A DNA stretch of 64,000 nucleotides, from the NCBI GenBank assembly GCA_013205245.1, contig JABMNH010000050.1, positions 1 to 64,000 of the forward strand. Reading direction: 5' to 3'. Positions 35,643 through 43,370 of the stretch are shown here, piece by piece. This DNA comes from Flavobacteriales bacterium. Its GTDB lineage: Bacteria; Bacteroidota; Bacteroidia; Flavobacteriales; Flavobacteriaceae. The position numbers were made by a program, and so were the translations under genes. The notes beneath the pieces are model-generated. The model was not told the DNA's origin. It saw only the letters and a list, made by a program, of their open reading frames with translations, and searched no databases. Every line of letters starts with the position of its first letter. Position 1 is the stretch's first letter.

Positions 35643-36491
35643 ATGAACGATAAAATAGTAATTGTTAAAAAAAATTCGGGAGAATTAGAGCCATTCGAAA
35701 TACAAAAACTTAAAGAGTCCCTAAAAAATAGTGGCGCTTCAAACGAAGAAATTGAAAAATTAGTTGAGGTCATACAACCTGAGCTATATGACGGAATTTC
35801 TACAAACTTAATTTATAGAAATGCCTTTCGCATATTGAAAAAACACAATCAGGCCTCTGCTTCAAAATACAGTTTAAAAAGAGCAATTTTCGACTTAGGT
35901 CCTACTGGTTTTCCTTTTGAAAGATTGATTAGTGCGCTTTTAAAACAAAAAGGATATAAAACCAAGATTGGAGAAATATTAAATGGCGAATGTATTACTC
36001 ATGAGATAGATGTTCTGGCTGAAAAAGATGGAAATACTTATACCATAGAATGTAAATTTCATCAAAATCCGACCAATATAAATAATGTGAAAATTCCATT
36101 ATACATTAACTCCAGATTTATTGATGTTCAAAAAGCATGGAACAATTCAGGTAAAACCACCTATTTAAAACAAGGTTGGCTGGTTACCAATACCCGTTTT
36201 ACAAAAGATGCCATAGATTATGCAAAGTGTGTTGACTTGACTTTGTTAAGCTGGGATTACCCTAAAAATAACGGAATAAAATATAATATTGATAAATATG
36301 GCTTATATCCCATAACTACCCTAACCACTTTAACAAAAAAGGAAAAAATTAAACTCATTGAAAATGATATTATTTTGGTAAAAGAGCTTTCCAAAATGCC
36401 TGAGTCACTTAATCACCTCAGTTTTTCAGAGAAGCAAAAAGCTTTGGTATTAGCCGAAGTGCATAAGTTATGTAGCCTGTCGCATCCTTAA
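35643..36491 (+). CDS. ATP-cone plus PD-(D/E)xK nuclease-like fusion
   Basis: The protein has 282 residues from ATG 35643; an in-frame TTG at 35625 is the only earlier start. Residues about 4-90 form an ATP-cone (VKKNSGELEPFEIQKLKESLKNSG), the nucleotide-sensing module of NrdR and ribonucleotide reductases. Residues about 100-190 look like an Mrr-type restriction endonuclease fold, with HEIDVLAEKDGNTYTIECKFH giving the D...ExK catalytic set. It may be an ATP-regulated DNA-cleaving or DNA-binding protein. No methylase lies nearby, so a classical restriction role is unlikely. Confidence 0.75.
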   Translation: MNDKIVIVKKNSGELEPFEIQKLKESLKNSGASNEEIEKLVEVIQPELYDGISTNLIYRNAFRILKKHNQASASKYSLKRAIFDLGPTGFPFERLISALLKQKGYKTKIGEILNGECITHEIDVLAEKDGNTYTIECKFHQNPTNINNVKIPLYINSRFIDVQKAWNNSGKTTYLKQGWLVTNTRFTKDAIDYAKCVDLTLLSWDYPKNNGIKYNIDKYGLYPITTLTTLTKKEKIKLIENDIILVKELSKMPESLNHLSFSEKQKALVLAEVHKLCSLSHP

Positions 36492-36624
36492 AAAGAGCTT
36501 TAGCATTTCTTTTAAACGAAGTTATTTTTTGCAAAAACCGTTTAACCACCTATTAAATCAGCCTTATTCTAAAATTTACATTAAGATTTTAAATTTTACA
36601 CCCTTTAAAATAGTATCTATTATG

Positions 36625-36652
36625 TAATTTTGTATTTAGATTCATTCTAAAG
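36625..36652 (+). promoter_or_regulatory. sufS promoter with Fur-like 9-1-9 operator
   Basis: The exact -7 box TAATTTTG (36625-36632) is followed after 1 base by ATTTAGATT-C-ATTCTAAAG (36634-36652), which differs from ATTTAGAAT-C-ATTCTAAAT at one position per arm. It covers the expected transcription start, as the related site does at sufA. Both SUF transcription units thus appear to share a regulator. Confidence 0.65.
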
Positions 36653-36659
36653 AACAATC

Positions 36660-37874
36660 ATGTTAGATATTAATAAAATAAGGGCCGATTTTCCCATTTT
36701 AAAACAAACCGTAAACGGCAAAGCTTTGGTGTATTTTGACAATGCCGCTACCAGTCAAAAACCACAGGTGGTTATTGATGCTGTTGCAAACTATTATAAA
36801 ACCATAAATTCAAATATTCACCGTGGTGTTCATACATTAAGTCAGCTAGCAACCGATGCTTACGAAGTTTCCCGACAAAAAATTCAGACACATTTTAACG
36901 CCCAACACACACACGAAATTATTTTTACCCGTGGCACAACCGAAAGTATTAATTTGGTCGCCAATGGATTTTCGCAATTACTTAATAAAGGTGATGAAGT
37001 TATCATATCGCATTTAGAACACCATTCTAATATTGTGCCTTGGCAATTGGCTTGCGAAAAAAGTGGCGCGACTTTAAAAGTTATTCCGATGAATGACAAA
37101 GGCGCACTGCAAATGGCCGCTTTTGACGCTTTTTTATCTGATAAAACCAAAGTAGTGGCTGTAAATCATATTTCTAATACTTTAGGAACCATTAATCCTG
37201 TTAAAGAAATTATTGATAAAGCTCATAAAGTTGGTGCGGCTGTTTTGATAGATGGCGCCCAAGCGGCACCGCATTTAAAGGTAGATGTTCAAGCTTTAGA
37301 TTGCGATTTTTACTGTGTATCGGCTCATAAAATGTACGGCCCAACTGGTATTGGATTCCTTTACGGAAAAGAAGTGTGGCTTAACAAATTACCACCCTAT
37401 CACGGTGGTGGCGAAATGATTAAAACCGTGACGTTCGAAAAAACCACTTATGCCGACTTGCCTCATAAATTTGAAGCCGGCACACCTAATATTGCCGGTG
37501 GTATTGCTTTTGGCACTTGCATCGATTATATAAATAGTATTGGTGTCGAAAATATGGCACAACAAGAAAAGGAATTGTTAGCTTACGGAACAGAAAAACT
37601 TCTAGAAATAGACGGTTTAAAAATTTATGGCACAGCCGCTAAAAAAACCAGTGTTATTTCGTTTAATATTGAAGGAATTCATCCTTTTGACATTGGCAGT
37701 ATTGTAGATAAATTAGGCGTTGCCGTAAGAACGGGTCATCATTGCACACAACCCATAATGGATTTTTACAAAATTCCGGGTACCGTACGCGCTTCGTTTT
37801 CTTTTTACAATACCAAAGCAGAAATTGATGTGTTTGTTGAAGCTGTTAAAAAAGCTAAAATGATGTTGTCTTAA
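36660..37874 (+). CDS. sufS: cysteine desulfurase SufS
   Basis: This 404-residue PLP enzyme extracts sulfur from cysteine for SUF assembly. The N-terminal IRADFPILKQTVNGKALVYFDNAATSQKP is typical of SufS/CsdA (group II). The PLP lysine lies in VSAHKMYGPTGIGFLYG, and the persulfide-carrying Cys in VRTGHHCTQPIMDF. It is 13 kb away from sufABCD and has its own promoter and operator. No sufE or sufU gene was found in the window, so the sulfur-transfer partner must lie elsewhere. Confidence 0.96.
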   Translation: MLDINKIRADFPILKQTVNGKALVYFDNAATSQKPQVVIDAVANYYKTINSNIHRGVHTLSQLATDAYEVSRQKIQTHFNAQHTHEIIFTRGTTESINLVANGFSQLLNKGDEVIISHLEHHSNIVPWQLACEKSGATLKVIPMNDKGALQMAAFDAFLSDKTKVVAVNHISNTLGTINPVKEIIDKAHKVGAAVLIDGAQAAPHLKVDVQALDCDFYCVSAHKMYGPTGIGFLYGKEVWLNKLPPYHGGGEMIKTVTFEKTTYADLPHKFEAGTPNIAGGIAFGTCIDYINSIGVENMAQQEKELLAYGTEKLLEIDGLKIYGTAAKKTSVISFNIEGIHPFDIGSIVDKLGVAVRTGHHCTQPIMDFYKIPGTVRASFSFYNTKAEIDVFVEAVKKAKMMLS

Positions 37875-37894
37875 ATTAATATAATTTTAATGAC

Positions 37895-37981
37895 GTCACT
37901 GCGAGACCTGATTATTATCAGGGTGTGGCAGTCTATATATCAGTAAAGAGATTGCCACGTCGTTTCACTTCTCGCAATGAC
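37895..37981. repeat. REP-like palindromic element after sufS
   Basis: The ends GTCACTGCGAGA and TCTCGCAATGAC are nearly inverted. Inner arms GTGGCAGTCT / AGATTGCCAC also pair. This is the same family as the element at 31884-31980. It lies between the convergent sufS and rnhA genes and may serve as transcript end. Confidence 0.75.
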
Positions 37982-37999
37982 AAAAATAATGATATTGTC

Positions 38000-38485
38000 T
38001 TAGAACAACTCTTTGGGTTTTTGTTCAAAACCTTTATCAATCAATAATTTTTCTTGCTGAGAAGCAGCCACTGCCAAACGGTCGCAACGCTCATTTTGTG
38101 GATGATCGTTATGTCCTTTTATCCAAATAAATTTAATGTTGTGTTTGGGGAAAATCTTTAAAAAACGTTTCCATAAATCGACATTTTTTTTGTCTTTAAA
38201 TCCTTTTTTCTGCCAGCCAAAAACCCATTTTTTTTCAACAGAATCTACCACATATTTAGAATCGGAATAGACAGTTACATCAACATTGTCTGTTTTTAAC
38301 ATTTCTATAGCCACAATAACAGCCAAAAGTTCCATCCTATTATTGGTTGTTAACCTGTAACCTGCAGAGAATTCTTTTTTGTAAGGTTTATCCACCCATT
38401 CCATCACAATGCCATAACCACCGTTTCCGGGATTGCCACTACAAGCACCATCTGTATATATATGTACTTTATTTTGCGTCATCAA
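38000..38485 (-). CDS. rnhA: ribonuclease HI
   Basis: This 161-residue protein degrades RNA in RNA-DNA hybrids. The motifs of the RNase H fold are YTDGACSGNPGNGGYG (first Asp), NRMELLAVIVAIEML (Glu), VYSDSKYVVDS (Asp) and NERCDRLAVAAS (last Asp). The start is ATG 38485, with another Met codon directly following. It overlaps the end of purN by 17 bases, so the two are translationally linked. Confidence 0.95.
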   Translation of the reverse strand: MMTQNKVHIYTDGACSGNPGNGGYGIVMEWVDKPYKKEFSAGYRLTTNNRMELLAVIVAIEMLKTDNVDVTVYSDSKYVVDSVEKKWVFGWQKKGFKDKKNVDLWKRFLKIFPKHNIKFIWIKGHNDHPQNERCDRLAVAASQQEKLLIDKGFEQKPKELF

Positions 38486-39041
38486 ATAATAGTTGGTCGA
38501 TTACTTTAGGGAAATATTGGTATTCTAATTTATGAATTTTTTGAGCCAAACTCTCAGCCGTCTCATCCGCGTCAAGCGGAAATGATTTCTGAAAAATAGT
38601 TGTGCCTTCGTCGTAATTTTCATTTACATAATGAATCGTAATACCCGACTCTTTTTCGTTATTTTCTATAACCGACTGGTGTACAAAGTCTCCAAACATC
38701 CCTTTTCCACCGTATTTTGGCAACAAAGCAGGGTGGATATTGATTATTTTTTGCGGGAAAGCGGCAATTAAATGTGATGGGATTTTTAATAAAAATCCGG
38801 CTAAGATTATCAAATCTGCTTTTTTAACAGCTTCAATCTTTAACAAATCGCCAGCCATCAATTCGGTTTTATTAAAAATTGTAAAAGGTGTATTCAAACG
38901 TTTGGCACGTTCTATAACGCCAGCGTCAGCCTTATTCGTAGCAATTAAATCGATTTTCACATTGTTGTTAGCCTCAAAATAATTGGCAATATTTTCGGCA
39001 TTAGACCCAGATCCCGAAGCAAAAATAACAAGATGTTTCAA
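38469..39041 (-). CDS. purN: phosphoribosylglycinamide formyltransferase (GART)
   Basis: This 190-residue enzyme transfers the formyl group from 10-formyl-THF to GAR in purine synthesis. The motifs include ASGSGSNAENI at the N-terminus, the INIHPALLPKYGGKGMFG loop with catalytic His, and ESGITIHYVNENYDEG with the catalytic Asp region. Its promoter region faces acpP divergently across 166 bp. It is followed by rnhA with a 17-base overlap. Confidence 0.95.
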   Translation of the reverse strand: MKHLVIFASGSGSNAENIANYFEANNNVKIDLIATNKADAGVIERAKRLNTPFTIFNKTELMAGDLLKIEAVKKADLIILAGFLLKIPSHLIAAFPQKIINIHPALLPKYGGKGMFGDFVHQSVIENNEKESGITIHYVNENYDEGTTIFQKSFPLDADETAESLAQKIHKLEYQYFPKVIDQLLFDDAK

Positions 39042-39148
39042 TTATTCTTTGGTTTAAATTCCCTACAAAAAAAAGGATTATAATTAACATAATCACTGAT
39101 TCTAGAAACTTTATGACAGTAAAATTTGCTATATTTAAAATAAATCAG

Positions 39149-39177
39149 TTGTATTAAATTAAAGTTTTTTATTTTTG
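39149..39177 (+). promoter_or_regulatory. promoter of the acpP-fabF-rnc operon
   Basis: TTG (39149-39151), an 18-bp spacer and the exact -7 box TATTTTTG (39170-39177) make one of the best promoter matches in the window. The predicted transcript starts near 39184, giving a leader of about 24 bases, AT-rich and without Shine-Dalgarno sequence. Confidence 0.7.
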
Positions 39178-39207
39178 CAGTCTAAATTTAATTAAAAAAC
39201 AAAAATT

Positions 39208-39441
39208 ATGTCTGACATTGCATCAAGAGTAAAAGCAATAATCGTTGACAAACTAGGTGTTGACGAAAATGAAGTAACTATTGAAGCTAGCTTTACTAAC
39301 GACTTAGGAGCAGATTCACTTGACACCGTAGAATTAATAATGGAATTTGAAAAAGAATTTGACATTCAAATCCCAGATGATCAAGCAGAAAACATTAGTA
39401 CTGTTGGTCAAGCTATTTCATATATCGAAGCAGCTAAATAA
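39208..39441 (+). CDS. acpP: acyl carrier protein
   Basis: This 77-residue acidic protein has the phosphopantetheine attachment motif [16 protein letters not shown], with the modified Ser at about position 37. It carries growing acyl chains in fatty acid synthesis. fabF starts 9 bases after its stop. The strong promoter upstream fits its usual high expression. Confidence 0.97.
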   Translation: MSDIASRVKAIIVDKLGVDENEVTIEASFTNDLGADSLDTVELIMEFEKEFDIQIPDDQAENISTVGQAISYIEAAK

Positions 39442-39450
39442 ACAAACTAC

Positions 39451-40704
39451 ATGAAATTAAAACGCGTAGTTGTAACTGGACTTGGTGCTTTGACACCAAT
39501 TGGTAATAATCTACAAGAGTATTGGAACGGCTTAGTTAACGGTGTTAGCGGAGCCGGACCTATAACTCATTTTGATGCTTCAAAGTTTAAGACACAGTTT
39601 GCCTGTGAACTTAAAAACTTTGAGGTAACAGATTTTATCAACCGTAAAGACGCGCGTAAAATGGACAAATTTACCCAATATGCTATGGTGGCTGCAGACG
39701 AAGCCATTTTAGATTCTGGGTTAGATTTAGACAAAGAAGACAAAGATAAAATTGGTGTTATTTGGGGTGCTGGTATTGGCGGTTTAGAAACTTTTCAAGA
39801 AGAAGTTTTAAATTTTGCTGCTGGCGATGGCTCTCCGAGATTTAACCCCTTTTTTATTCCAAAAATGATAGCTGATATTGCCCCTGGCTATATCTCTATT
39901 AAATATGGTTTAAGAGGACCAAACTTTACCACAGTTGCTGCATGTGCTTCTTCTGCAAATGCCATGATTGACGCACTAAACTATATTCGTTTAGGTTATG
40001 CCAATGTTATTGTTTCGGGAGGCTCAGAAGCCGCTGTAACCATAGCGGGTGTTGGTGGTTTTAATGCCATGTTTGCCTTATCTACAAGAAATGATGACCC
40101 TAAAACAGCTTCAAGACCTTTTGATCAAGACCGTGATGGTTTTGTTCTTGGCGAAGGTGCTGGCTGTATTATATTAGAAGAATACGAACACGCCATTAAT
40201 CGTGGCGCTACCATTTATGCCGAACTTGTTGGCGGTGGTTTATCTGCCGATGCCCATCATATTACAGCACCACATCCAGAAGGTTTAGGCGCTATAAATG
40301 TGATGAAAAATTGTCTGGAGAATGCTGGTTTAAAACCAGAAGATGTAGATGCTATAAATATGCACGGTACCTCTACACCTCTTGGTGATATTGCCGAATC
40401 TAAAGCTATTAAAGCTGTATTTGGCGACCACGCTTACAACATCAACATCAACTCAACAAAATCAATGACAGGTCACTTATTAGGAGCTGCTGGTGCTGTT
40501 GAAGCTATTGCTTCAATACTTGCCATTAAAAATGGCATTGTGCCTCCTACCATCAATCATTTTACCGATGATGACCATATTGATAATAAATTAAACTTTA
40601 CTTTTAACAAAGCTCAAAAACGCGATGTTAAAGTTGCCTTAAGTAACACATTTGGCTTTGGAGGTCATAATGCGTGTCTGCTGTTTAAGAAATTTGAGTC
40701 ATAG
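39451..40704 (+). CDS. fabF: 3-oxoacyl-ACP synthase II
   Basis: This 417-residue condensing enzyme has the KAS II active sites: Cys in TVAACASSANAM, His in NMHGTSTPLGD, and His in SMTGHLLGAAGAVEA. It elongates acyl-ACP with malonyl-ACP. The family GFGGHNACLLF end is present. It is coupled with acpP and followed by rnc 12 bases later, an arrangement common in bacteria. Confidence 0.97.
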   Translation: MKLKRVVVTGLGALTPIGNNLQEYWNGLVNGVSGAGPITHFDASKFKTQFACELKNFEVTDFINRKDARKMDKFTQYAMVAADEAILDSGLDLDKEDKDKIGVIWGAGIGGLETFQEEVLNFAAGDGSPRFNPFFIPKMIADIAPGYISIKYGLRGPNFTTVAACASSANAMIDALNYIRLGYANVIVSGGSEAAVTIAGVGGFNAMFALSTRNDDPKTASRPFDQDRDGFVLGEGAGCIILEEYEHAINRGATIYAELVGGGLSADAHHITAPHPEGLGAINVMKNCLENAGLKPEDVDAINMHGTSTPLGDIAESKAIKAVFGDHAYNININSTKSMTGHLLGAAGAVEAIASILAIKNGIVPPTINHFTDDDHIDNKLNFTFNKAQKRDVKVALSNTFGFGGHNACLLFKKFES

Positions 40705-40716
40705 TATTTCCTGTTA

Positions 40717-41448
40717 ATGAATTTTTTTCGTAAAAAATTAAGACCAAACTCTAACGAAGACAGCCGGTTTTATAATGAATTAACGGAAATTTTAGGATTT
40801 AAACCCAAGTCTTTATCGCTTTACAAAAAAGCATTCACACACAGCTCTGTTAAAGAAGTAAATACAGACGGCAAACCGTTAAATTACGAACGTCTTGAGT
40901 TTTTAGGAGATGCCGTTATAGGAACTGTCATTGCAGAATATCTTTTTCTTAAAGCACCTTTAGGCGATGAGGGTTATTTGACACAAATGCGGTCAAAAAT
41001 TGTGAGTCGGAAACATTTAAACAACATCGGGAAAGATTTAAATCTTATACGATTTGTAAAAAGCACCGTTAAAGAAAGTCGCTTTGGCGAAAACATCCAT
41101 GGCAATGTATTCGAAGCTTTAACAGGGGCTATTTATATTGACAAAGGCTTTAAAGTTTGTAGTGATTTTTTACATCGTAAATTAATAAGTCCTTTTATCG
41201 ATTTAAATGAGCTAGAACAACAAATTACCAGTTATAAAAGTTTGCTGATTGAATGGTGCCAAAAAGAAAAAAAAGACTTTAAATTTGATATCTACGAAGA
41301 TTCTGGCAATGATGATATAAGACATTACAGTGTCAAATTATTTATTGAAGGGAAACAAATTGCTAAAGGACGAGATACATCAAAAAAAAAGGCTGAAGAA
41401 AAAACAGCGCAAAGAGCTTACTACGCTTTACAAGATAAAATAAATTAA
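40717..41448 (+). CDS. rnc: ribonuclease III
   Basis: The 243-residue protein has an RNase III catalytic domain with signature NYERLEFLGDAVIGTV and the second acidic site GNVFEALTGAIYID, followed by a double-stranded RNA-binding domain (about 175-242) ending KKKAEEKTAQRAYYAL. It processes rRNA and structured mRNAs. It lies 12 bases after fabF and 3 before the next gene. Confidence 0.96.
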   Translation: MNFFRKKLRPNSNEDSRFYNELTEILGFKPKSLSLYKKAFTHSSVKEVNTDGKPLNYERLEFLGDAVIGTVIAEYLFLKAPLGDEGYLTQMRSKIVSRKHLNNIGKDLNLIRFVKSTVKESRFGENIHGNVFEALTGAIYIDKGFKVCSDFLHRKLISPFIDLNELEQQITSYKSLLIEWCQKEKKDFKFDIYEDSGNDDIRHYSVKLFIEGKQIAKGRDTSKKKAEEKTAQRAYYALQDKIN

Positions 41449-41451
41449 GCC

Positions 41452-41937
41452 ATGCTTAAATTACATACGCTAAGTTTTGAGCCAGAACACGACTATAATC
41501 TCATTTGTATTCATACAATATTAGAAGATTATAGATTGGCTTACTTTATAAATCAAGCCCTAGACCTTAAACTTTCACGTAGAGATGAAGATTTAGATTT
41601 AGATTTTAATAATAATAAAGAGCATTTTTCTTTATATGAATATAATGATCCTTCGCTTTTTTTAACATATAACCTCCTTGCTAACAAATACACCTTAGTA
41701 GAATATAAAACATCAAACAACAACGCATTGTTTTACAATATATTACTAAGCGAAACGAAAATTTCTTACCTTATTAGTGATAAAAAAAAGGTAGATTTCT
41801 TTTTAAAAATTACAGGAGACCTATCTTTGACGCAAATAAACAATATTACAGAATGTATAAATAGCATTCAACAAGTTATAACGGTTTATACAACAAACCC
41901 GAAACTATTAAAACAAAACACACATTTAATTTTTTAA
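41452..41937 (+). CDS. IPExxxVDY family protein (variant motif)
   Basis: This 161-residue cytoplasmic protein is of the kind found between rnc and pyk in flavobacteria and named after an IPExxxVDY sequence. Here the matching region reads ISDKKKVDFFLKI, so the Pro and Glu are missing but VDF remains. It has acidic N-terminal repeats (RRDEDLDLDFNNN). The family assignment rests on position and this motif, and no function is known. It ends 2 bases before pyk. Confidence 0.7.
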   Translation: MLKLHTLSFEPEHDYNLICIHTILEDYRLAYFINQALDLKLSRRDEDLDLDFNNNKEHFSLYEYNDPSLFLTYNLLANKYTLVEYKTSNNNALFYNILLSETKISYLISDKKKVDFFLKITGDLSLTQINNITECINSIQQVITVYTTNPKLLKQNTHLIF

Positions 41938-41939
41938 AT

Positions 41940-43370
41940 ATGACTCACAAAGGAAAGAAAACAAAAATTGTAGCAACTCTTGGGCCAGCTTGCAACAATA
42001 AAAAAATAATAAAAAAAATGATAAAGGCTGGCGTTAATGTCTTTAGAATTAATTTTTCTCATGCCGATTATGATGTTGTTAAAAACAATGTTAATATAAT
42101 AAGAGAACTCAATAAAGAACTCAATTATAACGTGGCTGTTTTAGCCGATTTACAAGGTCCTAAACTGCGCGTAGGTGTCATGAAATCGGATGTTATACTT
42201 AACGCAGATGACGCCTTTACATTCACAACAAACCCGTGTGAAGGTACACAAGAAAAAGCCTTTATGACATATCAGCATTTTCCTCAAGATGTCAAACCTG
42301 GAGAACATATTTTAGTTGATGATGGTAAATTACTCTTTGAAGTTGTGAGCACAAATGGAGGTGACGAAGTTGTAACCAAAGTGTTACGTGGCGGCCCTTT
42401 AAATTCTAAAAAAGGTGTGAATTTACCCAATACAAACATCTCTCAACCCGCTTTAACCGAAAAGGATATTAAAGATGCCCTTTTTGCCATAAGTCTTGAA
42501 GTTGATTGGATTGCTTTATCGTTTGTTAGAACACCCGAAGATTTAGATTTACTCAATAAGCTTATCGCTGATAATTCTGATTATAAAATTCCGGTTATCG
42601 CTAAAATAGAAAAACCAGAAGCTATTTTAAATATTAATAAAATAACAAGTCATTGTGATGCATTGATGGTGGCTCGTGGCGATTTAGGTGTAGAAATTCC
42701 TATGGAAGAAGTACCTCTCATTCAGAAAATGCTCGTTGCCAAAGCAAAAAAAGCAAGAATCCCTGTAATTATTGCCACACAGATGATGGAAACAATGATC
42801 GAAAACCAAGTGCCTACACGTGCCGAAGTTAACGATGTTGCCAACTCAATTATGGATGGTGCCGATGCCGTGATGCTTTCTGGAGAGACCTCTGTAGGAA
42901 AATATCCTCTAGAAGTCATAAAAAAAATGCGCGATATCATTGTGAAAGTAGAAAATTCTGCTTTAATAAAAATGGACACCGATGCTTTTACAACTATAAA
43001 CGATCGTTTTATCACTAAAACCATTTGTCACCAAGCAAGTATAATGTCAGATAATATAGATATTGCTGCCATAAATACGTTGACAAATAGTGGCTATACA
43101 GCTTTTCATATTTCTGCCAGAAGGCCTCATGCGCATATCTTAGTTTTTTCTTCAAACCGCCGCATTATGGCAATGCTTAATTTATTGTGGGGTGTAAAAG
43201 CTTTTTATTATGAAAAAATGACAAGTACAGACGCTACAATTATAGACATCAATAACATAGCTAAAGAAAAAGGTTATATCGCTTCTGGCGATTATACCAT
43301 CTCTTTAACTTCTATGCCTATACAATCTAAAGGTATGGTAAATACTTTAAGACTAACAGAAATAGATTAG
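41940..43370 (+). CDS. pyk: pyruvate kinase
   Basis: This 476-residue glycolytic enzyme makes pyruvate and ATP from PEP and ADP. The N-terminus KTKIVATLGPACNN and RINFSHADYD carry substrate-binding Arg and Asn. The signature IPVIAKIEKPEA holds the catalytic Lys, with the metal-binding Glu close by, and VARGDLGVEIP and MLSGETSVGKYP follow. It is probably the last gene of the acpP transcript and converges on the hydroxylase gene with a 4-base overlap of stop codons. Confidence 0.96.
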   Translation: MTHKGKKTKIVATLGPACNNKKIIKKMIKAGVNVFRINFSHADYDVVKNNVNIIRELNKELNYNVAVLADLQGPKLRVGVMKSDVILNADDAFTFTTNPCEGTQEKAFMTYQHFPQDVKPGEHILVDDGKLLFEVVSTNGGDEVVTKVLRGGPLNSKKGVNLPNTNISQPALTEKDIKDALFAISLEVDWIALSFVRTPEDLDLLNKLIADNSDYKIPVIAKIEKPEAILNINKITSHCDALMVARGDLGVEIPMEEVPLIQKMLVAKAKKARIPVIIATQMMETMIENQVPTRAEVNDVANSIMDGADAVMLSGETSVGKYPLEVIKKMRDIIVKVENSALIKMDTDAFTTINDRFITKTICHQASIMSDNIDIAAINTLTNSGYTAFHISARRPHAHILVFSSNRRIMAMLNLLWGVKAFYYEKMTSTDATIIDINNIAKEKGYIASGDYTISLTSMPIQSKGMVNTLRLTEID

